From JACVRX01 sp046726315 (GTDB lineage Bacteria > Actinomycetota > Actinomycetes > Jiangellales > Jiangellaceae), in assembly GCA_046726315.1 (NCBI GenBank), contig JBKPAG010000005.1, positions 48,043 to 112,042 on the forward strand: a DNA stretch of 64,000 nt, read 5' to 3'. The notes beneath the pieces were generated by a model. It ran no database searches and had not been told where the DNA came from. It saw nothing but the letters and a program-made list of their open reading frames with translations. How positions within the stretch are numbered: position 1 is the first letter of the stretch; each line of letters starts with the position of its first letter. Positions 42,448 through 51,512 of the stretch are shown here, piece after piece. Position numbers and translations under genes: made by a program.

Positions 42448-44376
42448 ATGCCGGTCGAGTCGCTGTTCCCGCGCTTGGAACCACTGCTGCCACGGGTGCA
42501 GAAGCCGATCCAGTACGTGGGCGGCGAGCTCAACGCGACCATCAAGGACTGGGGCGCCGACGACGAGACCGTCCGGTGGGCGCTCATGTACCCCGACGCA
42601 TACGAGGTCGGACTACCCAATCAAGGCGTCCAGATCCTCTACGAGATCCTGAACGAACGCGACGGTGTGCTGGCCGAGCGCACGTACGCCGTCTGGCCCG
42701 ACCTCGAGGCGCTCATGCGCGAGCACGGGATCAGCCAGTTCACGGTCGACGCGCACCGGCCGGTCGCGGCATTCGATCTTCTCGGCGTCTCCTTCGCCAC
42801 CGAGCTCGGCTACACGAACATGCTCACGGCGCTCGATCTCGCTGGTATCCCGCTGGATGCCGTCGACCGCACCGAGGAACACCCGGTCGTCATCGCCGGG
42901 GGACATGCCGCGTTCAACCCGGAGCCGATCGCCGACTTCATCGACGCGGCGGTGCTCGGCGACGGTGAACAGGTCGTGCTGGCAATGACCGAAGTCGTTC
43001 GGCAATGGAAGGCGGATGGGCGTCCGGACGGGCGCGATGGCCTGCTCTTACGACTCGCCGCGGGCGGCGGCGTGTACGTACCGAGGTTCTATGACGTGAC
43101 ATACCTACCCGACGGCCGCATCCAACGGGTCGTGCCCAACCGCAAGGGTGTGCCGTGGCAGGTCCACAAGCACACCGTCATGGATCTGGACTCCTGGCCG
43201 TATCCGCGCAAGCCGCTGGTGCCGCTGGCCGAGACTGTGCACGAGCGGTTCAGCGTCGAGATCTTCCGTGGCTGCACCCGCGGCTGCCGGTTCTGCCAAG
43301 CCGGCATGATCACTCGCCCGGTCCGCGAGCGGTCGATCGCCACGATCGGCGACATGGTGGAGACGGGGCTCGAGAATTCTGGGTTCGAAGAAGTGGGCCT
43401 GCTCTCGCTGTCCAGTGCGGACCACTCCGAGATCGGCGCGATCACCTCGGGCCTAGCCGACCGGTATCACGGCAGCAATGTCTCGCTCTCGCTGCCGTCG
43501 ACCAGGGTCGACGCCTTCAACGTCACCTTGGCCGACGAGCTGTCAAGGAACGGACGACGTTCCGGTCTGACGTTCGCGCCTGAGGGCGGCACCGAGCGGA
43601 TGCGCAGAGTGATCAACAAGATGGTCAGCGAGGATGATCTTCTACGGACCGTCGCCACTGCCTACAGCCACGGTTGGCGGCACGTGAAGCTCTACTTCAT
43701 GTGTGGGCTGCCCACCGAGACCGACGAGGACGTGCTGGCCATCGCGGACCTGGCAAAGCAGGTCATCGACACCGGACGTGAAGCCTCCGGGCACCGCGAC
43801 ATCCGATGCACGGTGTCGATCGGGGCGTTCGTTCCGAAACCGCACACGCCGTTCCAGTGGGCGGCACAGTGCGACCACCAGACCGTCGACGCCCGGCTGA
43901 CGAGGCTGCGCGAGGCCATCCGCAGCGACCGCAGGTATGCCCGGGCCGTCGGGTTCCGTTATCACGACGGCAAGCCCAGCCAGATCGAAGGGTTGCTATC
44001 CCGCGGCGACCGGCGGATCGGTCGAGTCATTCGGGCGGTCTGGGAGAACGGCGGGCGGTTCGACGGGTGGAGCGAACACTTCTCCTACGAACGCTGGCTC
44101 ACCGCTACGACGGCGGCGCTGGCCGGCGAGCCCGTCGACCTCGACTGGTACACCACCCGGGAGCGCGAGTACGCCGAGGTGCTGCCTTGGGATCACCTGG
44201 ACTCCGGTTTGGACCGCGACTGGCTCTGGGAGGACTGGCGGGACGCACTTGCGGAGGTCGAGGTCGACGACTGCCGCTGGACCCCGTGCTTCGATTGCGG
44301 CGTCTGCCCGCAGATGGGCACCGAGATCCAGATCGGGCCGACCGGCCGAACGCTCCTCCCGCTCACACCGGTTTGA
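42448..44376 (+). CDS. TIGR03960-family B12-binding radical SAM protein
   Basis: A 642-residue protein. The N-terminal cobalamin-like domain precedes a radical SAM core with FRGCTRGCRFCQAGM (Cys-x3-Cys-x2-Cys). The C-terminal ends CFDCGVCPQMGTEIQIGP, an extra Cys cluster. It matches TIGR03960, which in many bacteria lies next to a DUF2344 protein (TIGR03936) and RNase E/G. Function is unknown; an RNA or ribosome modification role is often suspected. The usual neighbour is pushed 1.5 kb away here by an opposite-strand gene. Confidence 0.9.
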   Translation: MPVESLFPRLEPLLPRVQKPIQYVGGELNATIKDWGADDETVRWALMYPDAYEVGLPNQGVQILYEILNERDGVLAERTYAVWPDLEALMREHGISQFTVDAHRPVAAFDLLGVSFATELGYTNMLTALDLAGIPLDAVDRTEEHPVVIAGGHAAFNPEPIADFIDAAVLGDGEQVVLAMTEVVRQWKADGRPDGRDGLLLRLAAGGGVYVPRFYDVTYLPDGRIQRVVPNRKGVPWQVHKHTVMDLDSWPYPRKPLVPLAETVHERFSVEIFRGCTRGCRFCQAGMITRPVRERSIATIGDMVETGLENSGFEEVGLLSLSSADHSEIGAITSGLADRYHGSNVSLSLPSTRVDAFNVTLADELSRNGRRSGLTFAPEGGTERMRRVINKMVSEDDLLRTVATAYSHGWRHVKLYFMCGLPTETDEDVLAIADLAKQVIDTGREASGHRDIRCTVSIGAFVPKPHTPFQWAAQCDHQTVDARLTRLREAIRSDRRYARAVGFRYHDGKPSQIEGLLSRGDRRIGRVIRAVWENGGRFDGWSEHFSYERWLTATTAALAGEPVDLDWYTTREREYAEVLPWDHLDSGLDRDWLWEDWRDALAEVEVDDCRWTPCFDCGVCPQMGTEIQIGPTGRTLLPLTPV

Positions 44377-44386
44377 CGAGCGACGA

Positions 44387-45790
44387 TCACACTCCGGCAG
44401 GGGACGGGTGGATCGGCACGACGTTGTGGTTGAGGTGGAAGACGTTGTCGGGGTCGTACTCCGCCTTGATGGTGGCGAGCCGGTCGTAGTTGTCCTGGCC
44501 GAGTCCGGCGACGACCCGTTCGGTTCCCTCGTCGCCGATGAAGTTGAGGTAGACGGCGCCGGTGGCCCACGGGTGGACGTCCGCCCGCACGTCGCGGGTC
44601 CAGCGGATCGCGCGTTCGTCGTCGGCCGGGTCCGTCCACAGCCCGAACGGGTGGACGACCCAGTTCGATCGACGCCACGGGATCGGGTAATCGGACGGAC
44701 CCCGAGAACCCGCGCCGCCCATCGGGAACAGCACGTGCTGCGACGCTGACGGCACGACCATGTCGCTGGCCCGGGCGCAGAACGCGTCGACCGCCGCGTC
44801 CGGGAACGAGTTGAGTTGCTCGGCCGACCAGTAGTTGCGGAAACCGGGGGGGTCGTCGAGCGCGCAGTTCAGATCGGCGTACGGCAACTCGGCGATCATC
44901 TGGCCGGCGGGTTGCAGCGCGATCAAGTCAGAAACAGCTCGTCGGGCCTCGTCCTCCGGGCCGGCGTAGACGACGACGATCGCCAGCGTCAGCTGGTTGA
45001 CGAGACTCTCTGGCACGAAGTCCTCACCCTCCCGACCGGTGAGGTAGATCAGGCCGCCGCCCAGCTCGTCGGGGCCGGCCTCGAGGACGTCTCGGTAGAC
45101 CCGGGTGACCTCCGGCCCGCGCTCGGGCGGGAACAGCAACATGCCGAGTGTTGCCGCCGGGAGCGGATACAGCCGCAGCGTCAACGACGTCACGACCCCG
45201 AAGTTGCCGCCGCCACCGTGCAAGGCCCAGAACAGGTCCGGGTTCTCGTCGTCCGACGCCCGCACAGCACGACCGTCGGCGGTGACCACCTCGGCGGCCA
45301 GCAGGTTGTCACAGGCCAACCCGAACTTGCGGTCCAGCCAACCGGTCCCGCCGCCAAGGGTGAAGCCGCCGACGCCGGTTGTCGAGACCCGGCCACCTGT
45401 CGTCGCCAGCCCGTGCGGCTCGCACGCGCGATCCAGGTGGCTCATCGTCGCTCCGCCTCCGACGACTGCCGTCTTCGCCTCTGCGTCGACCTCGACCGCG
45501 TTCATGCGGCGCAGGTCGATGACGACGCCGCCGTCGGTCAACGCCATCCCTGCGACGCTGTGTCCGCCGCCGCGCACCGCCACCTCGAGGCCGCGCTCAC
45601 GGGCGAACGCGAGAGCCCGGACGACGTCGGCGGCCTCCTCGCATTGGACGATAACCGCGGGGCGCCGGTCGATCATGGCGTTGAACACGGTTCGCGCCTC
45701 GTCGTACGACTCGTCTCCGGCGACGATCGCAGTCCCGCGTAAGCCGTCCCGCAGACCGGCGAGGTCGTTCTCGTCGAATTCAGCCGGCAC
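44387..45790 (-). CDS. FAD-linked oxidase (berberine-bridge type)
   Basis: A 467-residue protein with the FAD-binding PCMH domain in the N-terminal half. VAVRGGGHSVAG supplies the histidine for covalent 8-alpha FAD attachment, followed by TTGVGGFTLGGGTGWLDRKFG. The C-terminal YDPDNVFHLNHNVVP is the BBE motif. I see no Cys at the second covalent site, so single attachment is likely. The substrate is unknown (sugars, alkaloids or polyketides in relatives). The GTG start follows AAGGAG. It sits inside the conserved TIGR03960-TIGR03936 pair on the other strand. Confidence 0.9.
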   Translation of the reverse strand: MPAEFDENDLAGLRDGLRGTAIVAGDESYDEARTVFNAMIDRRPAVIVQCEEAADVVRALAFARERGLEVAVRGGGHSVAGMALTDGGVVIDLRRMNAVEVDAEAKTAVVGGGATMSHLDRACEPHGLATTGGRVSTTGVGGFTLGGGTGWLDRKFGLACDNLLAAEVVTADGRAVRASDDENPDLFWALHGGGGNFGVVTSLTLRLYPLPAATLGMLLFPPERGPEVTRVYRDVLEAGPDELGGGLIYLTGREGEDFVPESLVNQLTLAIVVVYAGPEDEARRAVSDLIALQPAGQMIAELPYADLNCALDDPPGFRNYWSAEQLNSFPDAAVDAFCARASDMVVPSASQHVLFPMGGAGSRGPSDYPIPWRRSNWVVHPFGLWTDPADDERAIRWTRDVRADVHPWATGAVYLNFIGDEGTERVVAGLGQDNYDRLATIKAEYDPDNVFHLNHNVVPIHPSPAGV

Positions 45791-45925
45791 CGCGCAAACT
45801 CCTTCGCATTCGGGAACTCCAGACCGTACGCCCGCTGTCGGGTCGGCGACAATGAGGCGTCGACACCATCAAAGCGAAAGGAGTCGGCGCTGACCCGGGC
45901 ACCGCACAGCGACCAGAAACCGGCG

Positions 45926-46678
45926 GTGCAACGGCTGCGGATCCGGTTTGCGAAACGCGGGCGGCTCCGGTTCACCAGCCATCGTGATTTCCAGCGGGCC
46001 TTCGAGCGGGCGTTGCGGCGTGCCGATGTTCCGATCGCGTATTCGCAGGGGTTCTCTCCGCATCCGCGGATCTCGTATGCCGGGGCAGCCCCGACCGGCG
46101 CTGCGTCGGAGGCGGAGTACCTGGAGATCGCGGTGACCTCGCCGTGCGACCCAGCTGCGGTGGGGCAGGCGCTCGACGCCGCGCTGCCCCCGGGGCTCGA
46201 CATCGTCGAGGTGGTCGAGGCATCGACCGGTCCCCTGGCCGACCAGCTGACGGCATCGGAGTGGGAGATCCGGATCACCACGACGGACCCCGGGGTTGTG
46301 TCGACGGCCGTTCAGACATTCCTGGAAGCACCGTCGATCGAGGTGGAACGGCCGACGAAGACGGGTGCCAAGACCCTCGATGCCCGACGTCCGGTCGTGC
46401 GGCTCGCGGTCGTCGGGGAATACTCGGACCCCCCGTATGCGATACTGAAGGTGGTCGTACGGCACGGAACACCGACCGTTCGGCCCGACGACGTCCTCGC
46501 CGGCTTACGGCGAGTGGCCCACTTGGCGCCGCCTCAGCCGCCCCTCGCGACTCGGCTGGCGCAGGGACCGCTCGACGACGAGTCCGGCACAGTGGGTGAT
46601 CCGTTGGGGCCCGACCGCGACGCCGCCCACACCGGGCGCGCCGGCGCGGCGAACCCTGCGAAGCCCGCTGACGTGTGA
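45926..46678 (+). CDS. DUF2344 (TIGR03936) protein
   Basis: About 250 residues. RIRFAKRGRLRFTSHRDF and SQGFSPHPRISYAGAAPTG are the family signature; members pair with TIGR03960 radical SAM proteins, and some are fused to them. The first canonical start in frame is GTG 45926. However, the best ribosome-binding site (AAAGGAG at 45877-45883) lies six bases upstream of a CTG at 45890 in the same frame, which would add 12 residues. It is followed by rne at 138 bases. Confidence 0.88.
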   Translation: MQRLRIRFAKRGRLRFTSHRDFQRAFERALRRADVPIAYSQGFSPHPRISYAGAAPTGAASEAEYLEIAVTSPCDPAAVGQALDAALPPGLDIVEVVEASTGPLADQLTASEWEIRITTTDPGVVSTAVQTFLEAPSIEVERPTKTGAKTLDARRPVVRLAVVGEYSDPPYAILKVVVRHGTPTVRPDDVLAGLRRVAHLAPPQPPLATRLAQGPLDDESGTVGDPLGPDRDAAHTGRAGAANPAKPADV

Positions 46679-46816
46679 CGGCGGAGGAGGTCGTCGACCC
46701 AAGCTTCTCCGTCGGGCCCGCCACGGGCTCGCACGGCCGACAGGAATTCTGTCGCGGCGAGCAGCGCGCTTTCACCGGCGCGACGCCCCGCTGACAGCCG
46801 ACGGGAGTGCACCCGC

Positions 46817-49303
46817 ATGCAAGACCAAGACCTCACGACAGCCACAACGACAACGACGACCACAACGCGCCGTCGCCGATCCGCCAGCAGGGCCGCCGGG
46901 CCGCCAGACGTGAGCCCCGCGTCGGCGGCGACCGCGCCGGCTACCGAGCCGACCACCGCCGACGCCGGTGTCGACGCCCCGCCGAAGGCCAGGCGTCCGC
47001 GCAAGAAGGCAGCCGCGCCGGATCCAGCAGGCACAGAGCCTGCATCGTTGGCCGAGCCCACCTCGAAGTCGCCTCGCAGACCCCGGAAGACGGCGGCCAA
47101 GTCGGCGGCGAAGCCGATTGACACGCCCGCTGAAGCCAGTGCGGCCGGCGGCGCAGACGAGGACGCCCAGCCCGCACCGGCGGTGTTGTTCAAGGCTCCC
47201 GAGTTCACCGCGGCCGAGCAGCGACCGGCTGGGGCCGCTGCGAGCAAACCCTCCATTACTGAAGACCAGCAGCCGGCCGAACACGTGCCGCCACAGGTCG
47301 ACGCCGGCGAGTCCGGAGACGACGATGAGGGCCCGCGGCGACGGCGTCGCCGCGGTGGTCGCGGCCGACGCAAGAAGGGCACCGAGGACGATGCTGCGGC
47401 TACCAAACCGGTCGAGGAGCAACCGTCCAGCGAGGGTCCTGCTGACGCTGACGAGCCAGCCGAGCAGACCGCGGAGGCCACCGACGAGACTGCCGAGGAA
47501 ACCACAGCCGAGGAAACCACAGCTGCAACCCGCCGGCGCCGCCGCCGGCGTCGGCGCAAGGGGGAAACGGAGACGTCCGAGCCGTCGCCTGACGATCCGC
47601 CGGATACGGTGGTTCGGGTCCGCGAACCGCGGCCGGATGCCGGTGACGAGGTCACCTCGCTGAAGGGTTCCACCCGGCTCGAGGCCAAGAAGCAGCGCCG
47701 ACGGGAAGGCCGGGAATCGGGGCGGCGACGCCCACCACTGATCAGCGAGGCCGAGTTTCTGGCCCGCCGCGAGGCCGTCGACCGAGTGATGGTCGTCCGG
47801 CAGACCGGCGACCGAGTCCAGATCGGGGTGCTCGAGGACGGCGTCCTCGTCGAGCACTACATCAGCAGGTCGACCCAGCAGTCGATGGTCGGCAACGTCT
47901 ACCTCGGCCGCGTACAGAATGTGCTGCCCGCCATGGAGGCGGCGTTCGTCGACATCGGCCGCGGCCGGAACGCGATCCTGTACGCCGGAGAGGTCGACTG
48001 GGTTGGCCTCGGCCACGCCGAGGGGCCACGTCGGATCGAGGACGTGCTCAAGTCCGGCCAGTCCGTGCTCGTGCAGGTCACCAAGGACCCCATCGGACAC
48101 AAGGGAGCCCGGCTCACTGGCCAGATCAGCCTGGCCGGCCGCTATGTGGTCTTCGTGCCGGGCGGGGCTATGAGCGGGATCAGCCGCAAGCTGCCGGAGA
48201 ACGAGCGAACCCGATTGAAGAAGATCCTCAAGCAGGTCGTGCCCGAGGACTCCGCGGTCATCGTCCGCACCGCGGCGGAAGGCGCGTCCGAGGAGGAGCT
48301 GACCCACGACGTGGCGCGGCTGCGCGCGCAGTGGGAGGACGTCTTGCAGAAGGCTTCCGGCAACGCTCCGCAGCTCCTCTACAGCGAGCCGGACCTGGCG
48401 ATCAAGGTCGTCCGGGACCTGTTCAACGAGGATTTCTCCACGCTGATCGTGTCCGGTGACGAGGCCTGGGAGACGATCCAGGAATACGTGTCCTACGTTG
48501 CGTCGTCGCTGCGGGACCGGCTGGAGCGGTGGACCGGCACCGGCGACGTCTTCGCCGCACGTCGCATCGACGAGCAGATCGCCAAGGCACTCGATCGCAA
48601 GGTCTGGCTGCCCAGCGGCGGCTCTCTGGTCATCGATCGCACCGAGGCCATGACCGTCGTCGACGTCAACACCGGCAAGTTCACCGGGTCCGGCGGCAAC
48701 CTTGAGGAGACGGTCACCAAGAACAACCTGGAGGCGGCCGAGGAGGTCGTCCGTCAACTTCGCCTGCGCGACATCGGCGGCATCATCGTCATCGACTTCA
48801 TCGACATGGTGCTGGAAGCCAACCGCGACCTGGTGTTGCGTCGGCTGGTTGAGTGCCTCGGTCGAGACCGGACCAAGCACCAGGTGGCCGAGGTCACCTC
48901 ACTGGGTCTGGTACAGATGACCCGGAAGCGGATCGGGACCGACCTGCTCGAGGCATTCAGCGAGCCGTGTGAGCACTGCAACGGCCGGGGGCTGCTCATC
49001 CACTTCGAGCCGGTTGAGCCGGCCCCGAGTTCAGTTGATGTCGACGGCGACGGCGCCGGCAGCGCGGGCAGACGTCGGCGCGCTGCGAAGGCCGCCGCCG
49101 AGCCGCCGACCCCAACGGACATGGCACCGGCCGTCGCCGCGGTCGAGGCCGTCGTGTCGACGGAGGACGAGGACCTGGAAGACCTCGAGCCGCTGACCGT
49201 CGAGCCGGCCGCCCCACGCCGACGGTCGCGCCGACGGGCAGAGCGTCCGGCCGGCGAGCCAACTGCGCGCGTCGACGGAGACACCGAGTCGATCACGGTT
49301 TGA
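46817..49303 (+). CDS. rne: Ribonuclease E/G
   Basis: Endoribonuclease for rRNA/tRNA maturation and mRNA decay, 828 residues. A long low-complexity N-terminal arm (about residues 1-300, rich in T, A, E, R, with several RRRRRR-like tracts) precedes the S1 domain (GNVYLGRVQNVLPAMEAAFVDIG), DNase-I-like catalytic part (VVDVNTGKFTGSGGN) and zinc-link CEHCNGRG. A second disordered arm ends the protein. Arms on both sides of the core are typical of actinobacterial RNase E/G. GGGAG precedes the ATG. Confidence 0.95.
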   Translation: MQDQDLTTATTTTTTTTRRRRSASRAAGPPDVSPASAATAPATEPTTADAGVDAPPKARRPRKKAAAPDPAGTEPASLAEPTSKSPRRPRKTAAKSAAKPIDTPAEASAAGGADEDAQPAPAVLFKAPEFTAAEQRPAGAAASKPSITEDQQPAEHVPPQVDAGESGDDDEGPRRRRRRGGRGRRKKGTEDDAAATKPVEEQPSSEGPADADEPAEQTAEATDETAEETTAEETTAATRRRRRRRRRKGETETSEPSPDDPPDTVVRVREPRPDAGDEVTSLKGSTRLEAKKQRRREGRESGRRRPPLISEAEFLARREAVDRVMVVRQTGDRVQIGVLEDGVLVEHYISRSTQQSMVGNVYLGRVQNVLPAMEAAFVDIGRGRNAILYAGEVDWVGLGHAEGPRRIEDVLKSGQSVLVQVTKDPIGHKGARLTGQISLAGRYVVFVPGGAMSGISRKLPENERTRLKKILKQVVPEDSAVIVRTAAEGASEEELTHDVARLRAQWEDVLQKASGNAPQLLYSEPDLAIKVVRDLFNEDFSTLIVSGDEAWETIQEYVSYVASSLRDRLERWTGTGDVFAARRIDEQIAKALDRKVWLPSGGSLVIDRTEAMTVVDVNTGKFTGSGGNLEETVTKNNLEAAEEVVRQLRLRDIGGIIVIDFIDMVLEANRDLVLRRLVECLGRDRTKHQVAEVTSLGLVQMTRKRIGTDLLEAFSEPCEHCNGRGLLIHFEPVEPAPSSVDVDGDGAGSAGRRRRAAKAAAEPPTPTDMAPAVAAVEAVVSTEDEDLEDLEPLTVEPAAPRRRSRRRAERPAGEPTARVDGDTESITV

Positions 49304-49329
49304 CCCTGGCGCCGCGGCGTCCGTACCCT
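49300..49329 (+). promoter_or_regulatory. Candidate housekeeping promoter of rplU-rpmA
   Basis: TTGACC (49300-49305, overlapping the rne stop) and TACCCT (49324-49329) are separated by 18 bases, close to the principal sigma consensus TTGACN/TANNNT of actinobacteria. A palindrome GGCGCGA-G-TCGCGCC (49338-49352) lies just downstream in the leader and could affect expression. Confidence 0.55.
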
Positions 49330-49418
49330 AGAAGACCGGCGCGAGTCGCGCCGAAATCCGTGCGCCCGCCTGCGACGTGCTGCGCGCGCCCGAGTGTCCG
49401 TTCGAGAGAGTGAGTGCG

Positions 49419-49748
49419 GTGTACGCGATCGTCCGCAGCGGCGGCAACCAGCAGAAGGTCGCCGTCGGTGACGTCCTCGAGGTCGACCGTCGCGACGGCG
49501 AGGTCGGTTCGACCGTGTCGCTGCCCGCGATCCTGCTCGTCGACGGGGGGACTGTGACGTCGGATGCGAAGAAGCTCGCCAAGGTCGACGTGACCGCCGA
49601 GATCCTCGGCCCGAGCAAGGGCCCGAAGATCGACATCCTGAGGTTCAAGCACAAGACCGGCTATCGCCGCCGCCTGGGCCACCGCCAGAGGTACACCCAG
49701 GTCAAGATCACCGGTATTGAGACAAAGAAGACTGAAACCAAGAAGTAG
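49419..49748 (+). CDS. rplU: 50S ribosomal protein L21
   Basis: Large-subunit protein, 109 residues, beginning VYAIVRSGGNQQKV, the canonical L21 start, and containing KGPKIDILRFKHKTGYRRRLGHRQ. GTG 49419 is preferred to GTG 49410 on homology to the usual MYAIV start; a weak GAGAG site precedes. The C-terminus has a Lys/Thr tail (ETKKTETKK). It lies 6 bases from rpmA. Confidence 0.96.
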   Translation: MYAIVRSGGNQQKVAVGDVLEVDRRDGEVGSTVSLPAILLVDGGTVTSDAKKLAKVDVTAEILGPSKGPKIDILRFKHKTGYRRRLGHRQRYTQVKITGIETKKTETKK

Positions 49749-49754
49749 GCTGCG

Positions 49755-50012
49755 ATGGCTCACAAGAAGGGCGCCTCGTCCTCGCGGAACGGGCGCGACT
49801 CCAACGCCCAACGCCTGGGCGTCAAGCGGTTCGGCGGCCAGATCGTGCAGGCCGGCGAAATCCTGGTCCGCCAGCGCGGAACCCACTTTCACCCCGGCGA
49901 CAACGTCGGGCGTGGTGGCGATGACACGCTGTTCGCCACCGCTGCCGGCGCCGTCGAGTTCGGCGTCAGGCGCGGCCGCCGGGTCGTCAGCATCGTCCCT
50001 GCGGAGGAGTGA
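49755..50012 (+). CDS. rpmA: 50S ribosomal protein L27
   Basis: 85 residues, starting MAHKKGASSSRNGRDSNAQR, the L27 hallmark whose N-terminus reaches the peptidyl-transferase centre. RQRGTHFHPGDNVGRGGDDT is also typical. No N-terminal propeptide is present, unlike in Firmicutes. It follows rplU by six bases and overlaps the possible early start of obg. Confidence 0.97.
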   Translation: MAHKKGASSSRNGRDSNAQRLGVKRFGGQIVQAGEILVRQRGTHFHPGDNVGRGGDDTLFATAAGAVEFGVRRGRRVVSIVPAEE

Positions 50013-50026
50013 CACCGTCCGGGGCG

Positions 50027-51385
50027 ATGGCGATCCCGTCGTTCGTCGACCGCGTCATGCTCCATCTGCTCGCCGGTAATGGCGGGCACGGCTGCGTCTC
50101 CATCCGGCGGGAGAAGTTCAAGCCGCTCGGTGGACCTGACGGCGGCAACGGCGGCGACGGTGGTGATGTCGTGCTCGTCGTCGACCCGAACGTCACGACC
50201 CTGCTCGATTACCACCGGTCCCCACACCGACAGGCCGGGGGCGGGGCACCGGGCCAGGGAGACAACCGAGACGGGGCCAAGGGTGCGGATGTTGAACTGC
50301 CGGTACCAGACGGAACTGTTGTCACCACACCGGACGGCGCAGTCGTCGCTGACCTCGTCGGAGCGAGGACGAGATTCGTCGTCGCGCATGGTGGCCGTGG
50401 CGGCCTCGGCAACCGGGCACTCGCCAGCCCTCGGCGCCGCGCCCCTGGATTTGCCTTGCTCGGCGAGCCTGGCCAGGTCGTCGACGTCGTCCTCGAGCTC
50501 AAGAGTGTTGCCGACGTCGGCCTGGTGGGTTATCCGAGTGCCGGAAAATCAAGTCTGGTCGCAGCGGTCTCGGCCGCGCGGCCGAAGATCGCGGACTATC
50601 CGTTCACCACGTTGGTGCCGAACCTCGGAGTGGTCGAGGCCGGCGACGTGCGGTTCACCGTAGCCGACGTTCCCGGGCTGATCGAAGGCGCGAGCGAGGG
50701 CCGTGGCCTCGGACACGAGTTCCTCCGTCACGTGGAGCGATGCAGCGTCCTGGTGCACGTCGTCGACTGCGCGACGATGGAACCCGACCGCGACCCGATC
50801 TCCGACGTCGACGTCATCGAGCGGGAGCTCGAGTCGTACGGAAAACTCGCCGATCGACCCCGCATGGTGGCGCTCAACAAGATCGACGTCCCTGAGGCGC
50901 GGGAGCTCGCTCAGCTCGTCCGGCCGGATCTCCAGTCGCGCGGGTGGCCGGTCGTGCCGGTGTCCGCGGCGACCCACGAGGGGCTGCGCGAGCTGACGTT
51001 CACGATGGCCGAGATCGTCTCGGCAGCTCGGGGGTCCGCGCCGACCGCGGAGCCAACCAGGATCGTTCTCCGGCCGCAGGCAGTCGACGACGCCGGGTTC
51101 ACTGTCACCCGAGAAGGTGATCGTTTCCGGGTTCGGGGCACCAAGCCGGAGCGATGGGTCCGGCAGACTGACTTCACCAATGACGAGGCGGTCGGCTACC
51201 TCGGCGACCGGCTGGCCCGTCTCGGCGTAGAGGATGCGCTGGTGCAGGCCGGAGCCACCCCAGGCGCGGAGGTCGTCATCGGCGGCGACGACGCCGTCGT
51301 ATTCGACTGGGAGCCCAGCGTGCAGGCTGGAGCCGAACTTCTCCATGGCCGCCGCGGCTCCGATCCCCGCCTGGAGGGCCGGTAA
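50027..51385 (+). CDS. obg: GTPase Obg
   Basis: Ribosome-assembly and growth-control GTPase, 452 residues. It has the glycine-rich N-terminal Obg domain (FVDRVMLHLLAGNGGHGC), a G domain with GYPSAGKSSLVAAV, DVPGLIEGAS and NKID, and a C-terminal OCT domain (about residues 345-420). ATG 50027 gives the usual start; the GTG at 50009 overlapping the rpmA stop is an alternative. The gene is followed by palindromic element copy C and then proB. Confidence 0.95.
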   Translation: MAIPSFVDRVMLHLLAGNGGHGCVSIRREKFKPLGGPDGGNGGDGGDVVLVVDPNVTTLLDYHRSPHRQAGGGAPGQGDNRDGAKGADVELPVPDGTVVTTPDGAVVADLVGARTRFVVAHGGRGGLGNRALASPRRRAPGFALLGEPGQVVDVVLELKSVADVGLVGYPSAGKSSLVAAVSAARPKIADYPFTTLVPNLGVVEAGDVRFTVADVPGLIEGASEGRGLGHEFLRHVERCSVLVHVVDCATMEPDRDPISDVDVIERELESYGKLADRPRMVALNKIDVPEARELAQLVRPDLQSRGWPVVPVSAATHEGLRELTFTMAEIVSAARGSAPTAEPTRIVLRPQAVDDAGFTVTREGDRFRVRGTKPERWVRQTDFTNDEAVGYLGDRLARLGVEDALVQAGATPGAEVVIGGDDAVVFDWEPSVQAGAELLHGRRGSDPRLEGR

Positions 51386-51391
51386 CCTTCG

Positions 51392-51485
51392 TGAAAATGA
51401 CCACGGGGACCACCCGTACGGGTACACCCCCAGGCCTGCAAGCCTGGTGGTGTATAGGCAGGCATGGTCCCCGTGGTCATTTTCA
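51392..51485. repeat. Dispersed palindromic element, copy C (complete)
   Basis: A 94-bp element with perfect 21-bp terminal inverted repeats (51392-51412 and 51465-51485, outer sequence TGAAAATGACCACGG). An inner palindrome carries TACACC...CAGGC and GCCTG...GGTGTA around CTGCAA. It shares its flank and core with copies A and B, but only this copy has both flanks. It fills the obg-proB gap. Confidence 0.9.
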
Positions 51486-51512
51486 TCGGGTGAGCCACGA
51501 GGGGTGGCGAGC

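Noticed and set aside
46772..48880. 702-residue minus-strand open frame opposite rne
   Set aside because: Caused by the low-complexity, GC-rich arm of rne on the plus strand; no recognisable domain.
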